Below, piece after piece: positions 1 to 6,556 of a stretch of DNA of 14,815 nt. The notes below the pieces were generated by a model. That model ran no database searches, had not been told where the DNA came from, and was given only the letters and a program-made list of their open reading frames with translations. The translations under genes were made by a program, and so were the position numbers. Every line of letters begins with the position of its first letter. Within the stretch, counting starts at the first letter, position 1. This DNA is from Haemophilus sp. GTDB lineage: Bacteria; Pseudomonadota; Gammaproteobacteria; Enterobacterales; Pasteurellaceae. The stretch is from positions 1 through 14,815 of the forward strand of contig JAHZCF010000094.1 in assembly GCA_019423005.1 (NCBI GenBank), in the 5' to 3' direction.

Positions 1-67
1 TGATATAGCGAATTGTTAATGATGAAAAGGATTTAATCGTGTTTTTAGGAAAAAATTTATCGAAAAT

Positions 68-152
68 TTGACCGCACTTTTTTCAGAAAATTTTATAACT
101 CTCCACTTTCTTGTTATATATCAAGAACTGTAACGAATTTTGGGATTAGACT
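68..152 (+). promoter_or_regulatory. pepT promoter region with FNR-type site
   Basis: TTGTTATATATCAA at 111-124 matches the FNR/CRP-family consensus TTGAT-N4-ATCAA at nine of ten specified bases. Its centre is 41.5 bases before a plausible start at about 159, where TAGACT (147-152) supplies a -10 element. That is the classical class II activator spacing. A second, weaker possibility is TTGACC at 68-73, part of a USS, with an AT-rich -10 at 91-99. Anaerobic, FNR-dependent expression of pepT is known from Salmonella. The site and spacing are seen; the regulation here is inferred. Confidence 0.5.
71..79 (-). repeat. DNA uptake signal sequence (USS)
   Basis: Perfect nine-base core, ACCGCACTT on the + strand, in the pepT leader. 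It is flanked by AT-rich DNA as in extended Haemophilus USSs. Recognised during natural transformation (established knowledge). Confidence 0.93.
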
Positions 153-179
153 AGGAGTGATGTAAAGGAGAATTTAAAA

Positions 180-1415
180 ATGGAAGAACATAATAACAAT
201 GAATTATTACAGCGATTTTTAACTTATGTTGCGTTTGATACGCAATCTAAATCGTCTGCAAAACATTCGCCAAGTTCAGCAGGGCAAATGAAGTTGGCTT
301 TGCATTTGCAGCAAGAATTAATTGAACTAGGCTTACAAGATGTCAATGTGACTAAGCATGCAGTTGTCACAGCTTATTTACCTTCCAATCATCCTGATTT
401 AACACAAACCATAGGTTTTATTTCCCACCTAGATACTTCCCCTCAATGCAGTGGTAAAAATGTTCAACCCGAAGTGATCGAAAATTATCGGGGAGGAGAT
501 ATTGCATTAGGTTTAGGGGAAGAGTTTATTAGTCCTGTGTATTATCCATTTTTACATCAGCTTATTGGCAAAACCTTGATTGTGACAGATGGAACCACTT
601 TACTTGGTGCAGATAATAAGGCCGGAATCGCAGAAATTATGACCGCACTTTCTGTCTTGCAACGGGAAAATATACCACATTGTAATATTCGGGTGGCATT
701 TACGCCTGATGAAGAAATTGGTTTAGGAATGCATTATTTCCCATTGGATGATTTCCCTTGTGATTGGGCATATACCATCGATGGAGGAGAAGTGGGCGAG
801 CTCGAGTATGAGAATTTTAATGCAGCAACGGCAAAAATAACCTTTAAGGGACGAGGTATTCATCCGGGGTATGCTAAAAATAAATTGGTGAATGCGCTTA
901 CATTAGCTTGTGAGTTTCAACAAGGTTTTCCAAAAGATGATGTTCCCGAAAAAACATCAGGAAAAGAAGGTTTTTTCCATTTAGATGATTTTAAAGGGGA
1001 TATTGAGAAAGTTGAATTACATTATCTGATTCGAGATTTTGACCAAGCTAATTTTGAGCAACGTAAGGCATTTATTTATCAACTTGTAGAAAAATTTAAT
1101 AGAGAGAAAAGCCTGAAAGACCCTGTGGAATGTGTCATTGAAGACAGTTATAAAAATATGTATGACACAGTCAAAAATGTTCCACAGGCGATTGAACTCG
1201 CGGACGCAGCAATGAAAGCTTGCTGTATTACACCAAATCACAAACCTATACGGGGCGGAACGGATGGGGCATTTTTAGCGGAAAAAGGATTAGCTTGTCC
1301 AAATATCTTTACTGGTGGCTATAATTTCCATAGCAAACATGAATTAGTGACCCTTGAAGGGATGGAAAAAGCCGTCGAAGTGGTTATAAAAATAGCAAAT
1401 TGTAAAGATTTGTAA
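180..1415 (+). CDS. pepT: Peptidase T (tripeptide aminopeptidase)
   Basis: Cytosolic zinc aminopeptidase that removes the N-terminal residue of tripeptides, feeding peptide-derived amino acids into metabolism. The 411-residue length fits the M20B family (about 408-412). The dinuclear-zinc ligands are readable in order: His83 and Asp85 in HLDTSP, Asp145 in GADNKAG, Glu178/Glu179 in TPDEEIG, Asp201 in TIDGGE, and His384 in NFHSKHE. The set is complete, so the enzyme should be active. The start has a good ribosome binding site, AAGGAG about nine bases upstream of ATG. A USS within the gene encodes part of MTALSVL. The gene stands alone; its promoter carries an FNR-like site. No frameshift or truncation is seen. 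Confidence 0.96.
   Translation: MEEHNNNELLQRFLTYVAFDTQSKSSAKHSPSSAGQMKLALHLQQELIELGLQDVNVTKHAVVTAYLPSNHPDLTQTIGFISHLDTSPQCSGKNVQPEVIENYRGGDIALGLGEEFISPVYYPFLHQLIGKTLIVTDGTTLLGADNKAGIAEIMTALSVLQRENIPHCNIRVAFTPDEEIGLGMHYFPLDDFPCDWAYTIDGGEVGELEYENFNAATAKITFKGRGIHPGYAKNKLVNALTLACEFQQGFPKDDVPEKTSGKEGFFHLDDFKGDIEKVELHYLIRDFDQANFEQRKAFIYQLVEKFNREKSLKDPVECVIEDSYKNMYDTVKNVPQAIELADAAMKACCITPNHKPIRGGTDGAFLAEKGLACPNIFTGGYNFHSKHELVTLEGMEKAVEVVIKIANCKDL
642..650 (-). repeat. USS inside pepT
   Basis: Perfect ACCGCACTT on + within the coding sequence, read there as Thr-Ala-Leu. One of only three perfect intragenic copies in the window; most others are intergenic. Confidence 0.93.
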
Positions 1416-1434
1416 ATTAGTGTAAAGAAAAAGC

Positions 1435-1463
1435 TTGCATTTGTCATAATATGTCAATATAAT
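1435..1463 (+). promoter_or_regulatory. Promoter in the pepT-gloC gap
   Basis: TTGCAT (1435-1440), a 17-base spacer, then a perfect TATAAT (1458-1463), preceded by an A-rich tract. It starts 20 bases after the pepT stop and faces no + strand gene before the terminator at 1536. The spacer contains TGTCA twice (1442-1446 and 1452-1456), a direct repeat with 10-base periodicity that could bind a regulator. Confidence 0.55.
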
Positions 1464-1469
1464 CGTTAG

Positions 1470-1563
1470 CGTTTTATCGAGATTCCTTTGATAAAGCTAA
1501 ACTTTAGAGATTTTATTCATAAATTCCTTTTTGGTGCTCCTAAGAAATTAGGAGCTTTTTTTT
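1470..1563 (+). ncRNA. Candidate small regulatory RNA
   Basis: About 94 nt, from the expected start of the promoter at 1435-1463 to the end of an intrinsic terminator. Visible parts are: a 5' hairpin, GTTTTATC (1471-1478) paired with GATAAAGC (1490-1497) with one G-U pair; an AU-rich single-stranded stretch (1498-1535); and a terminator hairpin with a GAAA loop and eight Ts. TTCCTTT occurs twice, once in the first hairpin loop and once just before the terminator. It is complementary to AAAGGAA-type ribosome binding sites. A U-rich segment next to the terminator is typical of Hfq-dependent sRNAs. No credible small ORF is seen. It could instead be only the 3' untranslated end of pepT mRNA. I do not recognise it as a named RNA. 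Confidence 0.45.
1536..1563 (+). terminator. Intrinsic terminator (pepT / candidate sRNA)
   Basis: GCTCCTAA (1536-1543) pairs perfectly with TTAGGAGC (1548-1555) around a GAAA tetraloop, followed by eight Ts. There is no T tract on the opposite strand, so it acts on + transcripts only. It lies 120 bases past the pepT stop, unusually far if pepT alone were served. Confidence 0.9.
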
Positions 1564-1580
1564 ACCCCAAATTCCGATTT

Positions 1581-2210
1581 TTACTTCAAAAACGGATTGC
1601 TTCGTTTTTCTTGCCCAATGGTTGTGTAGGGGCCATGTCCCGCAATGACAACCATATCATCATTTAATATAAATAATTTATTTTTTATTGATGAGATCAA
1701 TGTGTCGAAATTCCCACGAGGGAAGTCTGTACGACCAATACTGTTTTGGAAAAGGACATCACCGGTAAAGGCGATATTTTTTTCGTGTTCAATAAAACCA
1801 ACATGGCCAGGTGTATGACCAGGAAGGTGAAGAATTTCAAAGGTAAATGTGCCAATTTGAATTTTTTCCCCTTCTTGATTAAACCAGCGATCGGGCGTAA
1901 ACGCGGAAATATAAGGTAAGCCAAACTGCTGAGATTGTTGTGGTAGACTTTCAAATAGGAAACGATCTTCTTCCTGTGAGCCCCAGATTTCAATGTTAAA
2001 ATGATCGCGAATCACTTCAGCTGCCCCTACATGATCAAGATGACCATGCGTCAATAAGACTGCTTTTAGGTTTAATTCTAATTCCTCAATACGTTGAATA
2101 AGCTTTTCCGCATTGCCACCAGGATCGATAATTGCCGCATTTTTTTCATCATCCCAAATAAGAGAGCAATTTTGCTGAAAGGCTGTAACTGGAATAATTT
2201 CAATATTCAT
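1581..2210 (-). CDS. gloC: GloC/YcbL-type metallo-beta-lactamase-fold hydrolase (glyoxalase II family)
   Basis: Predicted cytoplasmic thioester hydrolase that releases glutathione from S-lactoylglutathione in the methylglyoxal detoxification path. The 209 residues form the short, single-domain version typical of YcbL/GloC. The metal-binding signature THGHLDH gives His55, His57, Asp59 and His60. Later ligands are the His of LPGHTPGH, the Asp of FTGDVLF and the His of IAGHGPY. Start at 2210 has AAGGA about seven bases upstream. It is the last gene of a - strand run whose order (ldtD, mepK, gloC) matches E. coli ycbB-ycbK-ycbL. A USS terminator lies between it and mepK with little room for a separate promoter, so expression may depend on read-through. 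Substrate is inferred from the family. Confidence 0.87.
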   Translation of the reverse strand: MNIEIIPVTAFQQNCSLIWDDEKNAAIIDPGGNAEKLIQRIEELELNLKAVLLTHGHLDHVGAAEVIRDHFNIEIWGSQEEDRFLFESLPQQSQQFGLPYISAFTPDRWFNQEGEKIQIGTFTFEILHLPGHTPGHVGFIEHEKNIAFTGDVLFQNSIGRTDFPRGNFDTLISSIKNKLFILNDDMVVIAGHGPYTTIGQEKRSNPFLK

Positions 2211-2238
2211 CTTTTTTCCTTATCGTTGATAACAAAAA

Positions 2239-2256
2239 ACCGCACTAAAGTGCGGT
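2239..2256 (-). terminator. USS-pair terminator after mepK
   Basis: ACCGCACT (2239-2246) and AGTGCGGT (2249-2256) form an inverted repeat. Read on -, the hairpin is followed by six Ts at 2233-2238. It contains one perfect USS (2248-2256) and one 8/9 copy. Inverted USS pairs are known to serve as terminators in H. influenzae. This one is placed between mepK and gloC rather than at the end of the cluster. Confidence 0.82.
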
Positions 2257-2274
2257 CTAAAATTAAACTGTTTT

Positions 2275-2835
2275 TTATGCACCACGCCATGTTCTTACAG
2301 GGCCAGTATCCACGTGAATAAAATTACTATACGGGTAATATCCTACACCTCCGCTATCAAGATTTTCAGCCGCTTGACGTAATCTTGCTAAAGGTACACC
2401 AGGGATTTTAAAATCAATCGCTTGGCCTTTAATATGATAGCTGTTGCTTGCTACGTCACGGCTTTGTCTACGGCGCATGGCATTTGTCGCAGCACTACGA
2501 TAGCCACAAATCACATCAATTTGTGCAGTGCGTAAACCTAAATCACTTTGTAACTGATAAAATTTCATGAAAAGGCTCGGATCCATTCGATGTACTTGAT
2601 CTGTACGGCGATCTCTCATAAAGTAATCAAGCTTGCCAAGCATTGAACGATTAAATCCAGTCGTTGCAGAGAACTCACCGCTTAATCGTTCATTGGTATT
2701 GACATTATAGAAGCTAAGAATGCGAGGTTTAGGGGTAGAGACCATCGCTAACACCGTACTCGGCATCATGCTTGCGCCCAAAACGATGCCGCCTAATGAA
2801 AGCCATTTACGACGATTTTTGTCAATGTTACCCAT
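2275..2835 (-). CDS. mepK: MepK/YcbK-type peptidoglycan endopeptidase (DUF882, M15 family)
   Basis: Predicted periplasmic zinc endopeptidase. E. coli MepK (YcbK) is reported to cleave 3-3 (mDAP-mDAP) cross-links in peptidoglycan. The 186-residue protein begins with a twin-arginine export signal, NRRKWLSLGG at residues 7-16, then a hydrophobic segment ending near residue 30. The zinc site of this family is visible as His134 and Asp141 in HIKGQAID and His174 in FIHVDTG. It lies 75 bases downstream of the L,D-transpeptidase that is expected to form the same bond, so the two probably share an mRNA and balance each other. The ribosome binding site (AAGAG about ten bases before ATG) is modest. Fold and export are well supported; 3-3 specificity is inferred from the orthologue. 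Confidence 0.88.
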   Translation of the reverse strand: MGNIDKNRRKWLSLGGIVLGASMMPSTVLAMVSTPKPRILSFYNVNTNERLSGEFSATTGFNRSMLGKLDYFMRDRRTDQVHRMDPSLFMKFYQLQSDLGLRTAQIDVICGYRSAATNAMRRRQSRDVASNSYHIKGQAIDFKIPGVPLARLRQAAENLDSGGVGYYPYSNFIHVDTGPVRTWRGA

Positions 2836-2861
2836 TTTTTAGTCTCTTTTATTATTCATTC

Positions 2862-2903
2862 TTCACTCTAGACACATTTTTCCTTAAAAAGTTCTAGTGT
2901 GAA
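2862..2903. repeat. Imperfect inverted repeat between ldtD and mepK
   Basis: TTCACTCTAGA (2862-2872) pairs with TCTAGTGTGAA (2893-2903) with one mismatch across 11 positions and a 20-base loop. On - there is no T tract after it, so it is not a normal terminator for ldtD; it may stabilise or process the ldtD-mepK mRNA. On + it is followed by C-A and seven Ts, so it could stop antisense transcripts. Confidence 0.5.
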
Positions 2904-2910
2904 CATTTTT

Positions 2911-4380
2911 TTAAAGATATTTTTTCACAACAGCCCAGTCGATACCATTAAAACTTGCTGCATCATCGTATTTATAAATATCTGGTAAAACTTGTGTTTG
3001 ACCGTTTTCAACCCATGCAGTCACATAATATAAGAATACAGGATCATTTGTACGAATGTTCGCAGAAGTAGTTTTTTTGCTTGCTAGGACATTACGTTTT
3101 CTATCTTCTGACCAGCCAGCTTCTTGCAATAGGATAGAGGCAAGTTGATCGGATTTTTCTACACGCACGCAACCAGAACTTAATGCGCGGTCTTTCTTAC
3201 TAAATAAGTTATGATTTGGGGTATCATGAAGATAAATTGCATCAGAGCTTGGCATATTAAATTTATAGTTACCTAATGCACTATCACCAGCTGCTTGGCG
3301 GATACGGTACGGGAATCTATCACCAATACTACTCCAATTAATAGAGTAAGGATCGATAGTGTTACCTTTGCTATCCAAAATAGAGTAGTTGTGTGCTGCT
3401 GCGTAGCCTGGGTCACGTTTTAATTTCGGTAAAATATCTTCATTGATTAAACGTGTTGGGGCATTCCAAGGTGGATTAACAACCACATTGCTTAAACGGC
3501 TGTACATTACCGGTGTACGACGTTCATTTTTCCCCACGATAACGCGCGATTCTAAAATTGCTTTGCCATCACGATAATATTTCAATTGATAGCTGGGAAT
3601 ATTAACAAAAATTCCATTTTCAAAATCAGGAATAACACGTAAACGTTGTGCATTAAGGGCAAGTTTTTTACCCATTTCAGAAATACCTGAAGCTGAAATC
3701 ATTGACGGTAGCGATTGTACCGTTTCACGGTATAAACGATTATGGTTAGATAATCCATTTACAAAGCCCGAAACATTATTGTTTTTAACCGCACTTTGCC
3801 ATTCGTCAATAATTTCTTGATTTGGTAATTCTGGTTTATAAGCATTCGTTGCGTATAACCAACGTTGTGCTTGTTGATTTACATTTTTGCTGTAATACAA
3901 GTAATCAAGGAAAGCATCACTTAACAATACATCATAGGTGAGCCCGCCCGTTTTTTCAGCGTTATGTAAATTAACTAATGATTGAGCAGAACGTTTAGAA
4001 ATGCCTGATGCAACCATAGCCGCATATTCACGTAGGAATTGTTTCTCTGCTGCCTTGTCTTTCCACATTAAGTCATATTTATTATCAGCATATAATTTGG
4101 CCAAAATTGGTTTGAACTGTAGATTTTGTTCGCCAATTTCATGAGTTAATGACATCTCTAGCATTGCTTGCTTTTCAGCTGCGAGACGAGCTTGATCTTC
4201 TTTGATTTCTGCTTCAAGTTTTGCTCGCTCTTCAGGGCTTAATTTAGACATATCAACACCTTTATTTTCAGCTTGTTGAGGTTGTCCAACTGTTTTTGCC
4301 CATTCAGCTAACGCACAACCTGATGTCATCATTGATAATGATAAGACTAATGCGCTTAATTTCATTGTTCCTTTTAACAT
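2911..4380 (-). CDS. ldtD: L,D-transpeptidase, LdtD/YcbB family
   Basis: Envelope enzyme of the YkuD family that joins stem peptides by 3-3 mDAP-mDAP bonds, bypassing beta-lactam-sensitive transpeptidases. The start chosen gives 489 residues: ATG at 4380 is preceded by AAAGG seven bases upstream. A longer in-frame reading to 4419 would need a GTG inside a USS hairpin and has no ribosome binding site. ATG at 4365, with AAGGA close by, is an alternative. The N terminus is a signal sequence with two possible fates: a loose lipobox ending SGC, or signal peptidase I cleavage after ALA. An N-terminal YcbB-type scaffold region is followed by the catalytic domain at roughly residues 275-440, with YLHDTPN and the SSGCVR motif; the nucleophile is Cys404. 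It is shorter than E. coli LdtD (about 615 residues). It lies downstream of prc across a USS terminator. Confidence 0.88.
   Translation of the reverse strand: MLKGTMKLSALVLSLSMMTSGCALAEWAKTVGQPQQAENKGVDMSKLSPEERAKLEAEIKEDQARLAAEKQAMLEMSLTHEIGEQNLQFKPILAKLYADNKYDLMWKDKAAEKQFLREYAAMVASGISKRSAQSLVNLHNAEKTGGLTYDVLLSDAFLDYLYYSKNVNQQAQRWLYATNAYKPELPNQEIIDEWQSAVKNNNVSGFVNGLSNHNRLYRETVQSLPSMISASGISEMGKKLALNAQRLRVIPDFENGIFVNIPSYQLKYYRDGKAILESRVIVGKNERRTPVMYSRLSNVVVNPPWNAPTRLINEDILPKLKRDPGYAAAHNYSILDSKGNTIDPYSINWSSIGDRFPYRIRQAAGDSALGNYKFNMPSSDAIYLHDTPNHNLFSKKDRALSSGCVRVEKSDQLASILLQEAGWSEDRKRNVLASKKTTSANIRTNDPVFLYYVTAWVENGQTQVLPDIYKYDDAASFNGIDWAVVKKYL
3788..3796 (-). repeat. USS inside ldtD
   Basis: Perfect ACCGCACTT on +, within the scaffold part of the L,D-transpeptidase gene. 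Confidence 0.93.
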
Positions 4381-4412
4381 TGCTGTACCTTTAAAAATAT
4401 TCATAAAAAATA

Positions 4413-4447
4413 ACCGCACTCAGTTTCTTTATCTGCTAAAGTGCGGT
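4413..4447 (-). terminator. USS-pair terminator after prc
   Basis: ACCGCACT (4413-4420) pairs with AGTGCGGT (4440-4447) around a 19-base loop. Read on -, the hairpin is followed by TATTTTTTA. One arm is a perfect USS (4439-4447); the other is 8/9. It lies between the prc stop and the ldtD start, with only 32 bases from the hairpin to the ldtD ATG. Confidence 0.75.
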
Positions 4448-4458
4448 CAAAATAATCG

Positions 4459-6528
4459 TTATTTTGTTGCTTTTGCCGCTTCTTGTTTTATTTCAGCATC
4501 CACTTTTTGTTGATTAGCATTAAGTTTAACTAAATCAGCAGCCATTTTTTCCGCTTCTTTTAAGAAGAAATCTGGTGCTTCATAGTCTTTTGGCAAATCA
4601 TCAATGTCTTTTAATGCTTTTTTACCTTCACGTTTAAAACGATCATTGAGATCTTTTAAACGTCTCGCATCATCTTTATCATTTTCCGCTTTTCGCTCTT
4701 GGAAATTCAATGATAAGAATTTACGCTCACGGCGTTCATCACGAATCTTAAGATCTTCATTTAAAGCAATAAATTCAGGATCTTTTTCAATACGCTCTAG
4801 ATGTTTTTCATTTAATGCTTCAACATCTTTACGCGCTTTATTGGTTTCAGAATAAGTTGCCGGCGGAATTTTATCCCAAGGTAAGGCGTTATCTTCTTTT
4901 TCTTCACCAATTTCTTTGGCATCAATAATTTCAGGGAAATTAATATCTGCTGCTACACCTTTTAATTGGGTTGAACCCCCATTAATTCGATAGAATTTTT
5001 GGATAGTGTATTGCAACACACCAAGTGGTGTTTGGTCTAAATCATAAACAAAGTTTAATGAACGACTTTGTTGTACCGTACCTTTACCAAAGGTATTTTG
5101 CCCAATAATGATACCTCGATTGTAATCTTGCATTGCGGCAGCAAAAATTTCAGAAGCAGACGCACTGAAACGATTAATCATTACCAGCAATGGCCCTTTA
5201 TATTGCTGAGCATTGTCGTCATCTTCGTGTACACGAATACGTTGATAAGCATCACGAACTTGTACTACTGGACCATCAGTGATGAATAAACCACTTAATG
5301 CAACGGCTTCCGTTAACGCACCGCCGCCATTTTCACGAAGATCTATAATTAAAGCGCCAATTTTTTTCTTCTCAGCATCCACTAATAATTTTTTCACATC
5401 ATCAGTTAAGCCAATATAGAAACTTGGGATTTTAATGACCCCAACAGTTTCCCCTTCTACTTTAGAAACAGTGAGTTTGGCAGCTTGGTCTTCAATACGT
5501 ACTTTATCGCGAACTAAGGTTACAATACGGCTTTTCCCACCTTTTGCAGGTTCAATTTCAAGACGAACTTTTGTCCCTTTTTTACCTTTGATTTTGTCAA
5601 CGATATCTTCTAAACGCCAACCGATAATATCTTCGATTTCTCCTTTTTCTTGGCCAACACCAATGATTTTATCGCCCGCTTGTAATTTTTTACTGCGATC
5701 AGCCGGTGCACCTGGCACTAAAGACTTGATGCTGGTTTCGTCATCTTCAGATTGTAATGTTGCACCAATTCCTTCTAAGGAAAGATTCATACTTTCATTA
5801 AAGCTTTTTGCAGTACGCGGAGCAAGGTAGCTTGTATGCGGATCGATTTCTCGAGCAAAGGCATTAATATAAATCTGAACAATGTCATCAGCTTTGGTTT
5901 GAGTTAATCGACGAATGGCTAAATTGTAACGTTTAGTTAGTTTTTCTTTAATTTCAGGCCATTTTTTATCTTTTAATTTCAGGCTGATTACATCATTTTT
6001 GACACGTTGTTCCCAAAGCTTGTTTACTTCTTCTTCGCTTGTAGGAAAAGGTGCTTTTTCACGGTCGATCTCAATTTGATCATTACCTTTTAAATCAGGT
6101 TCTTGATCTAATAAAGATAATGCATAAGCATAACGTTCATAGCGACGTTTCATCATCAGATCGTAGATAGCAAATGCGGCTGAAAGATCGCCCTCATTAA
6201 GTTGGTCATCTAATTTAGAACCATATTTAGCACGTAAATCATCAATATCTGATTTTAAAAAGGTGTTATGGCTGTAATCTAAGCTTTTAATATAACGATC
6301 AAAAATCTTTTCAGAAAAGGCGTCATCAAGCTGGAATTTACGATAATGTGATTGTGTTAAACGTGTCGTTGCACGCTTTGTTGCTAACTGGTTTGCGTCA
6401 GTTGCCGAAGGAATCGTAATATCGCTTTGCTTTAATTTCGGCTGCACTGCAAATGTGTCAGACGAATGAAGAAATAACGCACCTAAAATTGCTGTCGCAA
6501 TAAGACTTTTGGTTGTATGTAATTTCAT
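4459..6528 (-). CDS. prc: Prc/Tsp C-terminal processing (tail-specific) protease
   Basis: Periplasmic S41-family serine protease that degrades proteins with nonpolar C termini. In E. coli, with NlpI, it controls the peptidoglycan hydrolase MepS and processes penicillin-binding protein 3. The 689 residues match the family (E. coli 682). In order: an N-terminal export signal (hydrophobic stretch at about residues 9-20), a helical N-terminal domain, a PDZ domain around 250-335 (SLVPGAPADRSKKLQAGDKI), the protease core with RFSASASEIFAAAMQ, and FGKGTVQ. The catalytic pair is probably Ser457 and Lys482, spaced 25 apart as in E. coli. The last ~130 residues are highly charged and helical (EKEDN to the Lys-rich end). 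AAAGG lies about four bases before the ATG. It begins 28 bases after proQ, so the two are probably co-transcribed as in E. coli. Confidence 0.95.
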   Translation of the reverse strand: MKLHTTKSLIATAILGALFLHSSDTFAVQPKLKQSDITIPSATDANQLATKRATTRLTQSHYRKFQLDDAFSEKIFDRYIKSLDYSHNTFLKSDIDDLRAKYGSKLDDQLNEGDLSAAFAIYDLMMKRRYERYAYALSLLDQEPDLKGNDQIEIDREKAPFPTSEEEVNKLWEQRVKNDVISLKLKDKKWPEIKEKLTKRYNLAIRRLTQTKADDIVQIYINAFAREIDPHTSYLAPRTAKSFNESMNLSLEGIGATLQSEDDETSIKSLVPGAPADRSKKLQAGDKIIGVGQEKGEIEDIIGWRLEDIVDKIKGKKGTKVRLEIEPAKGGKSRIVTLVRDKVRIEDQAAKLTVSKVEGETVGVIKIPSFYIGLTDDVKKLLVDAEKKKIGALIIDLRENGGGALTEAVALSGLFITDGPVVQVRDAYQRIRVHEDDDNAQQYKGPLLVMINRFSASASEIFAAAMQDYNRGIIIGQNTFGKGTVQQSRSLNFVYDLDQTPLGVLQYTIQKFYRINGGSTQLKGVAADINFPEIIDAKEIGEEKEDNALPWDKIPPATYSETNKARKDVEALNEKHLERIEKDPEFIALNEDLKIRDERRERKFLSLNFQERKAENDKDDARRLKDLNDRFKREGKKALKDIDDLPKDYEAPDFFLKEAEKMAADLVKLNANQQKVDAEIKQEAAKATK

Positions 6529-6556
6529 TTAACCTTTCCCGATAAGAAATAAATTA

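Noticed and set aside
1..60. Possible tail of an upstream gene at the left edge
   Set aside because: Only a few codons are open in any frame before a stop (for example to TAA at 17-19), so nothing can be supported.
1697..1993. 98-codon frame overlapping gloC in another frame on the same strand
   Set aside because: gloC is a complete enzyme with all metal ligands; the alternative frame has no recognisable features.
4381..4419. N-terminal extension of the L,D-transpeptidase from a GTG at 4419 or ATG at 4404
   Set aside because: The GTG is part of a USS terminator arm and the added residues have no ribosome binding site; the ATG at 4380 has one at good spacing.
5435..5830. 131-codon open frame on the + strand
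   Set aside because: It is antisense to the PDZ and core region of prc, has Ser/Pro-rich low-quality composition, and no ribosome binding site.
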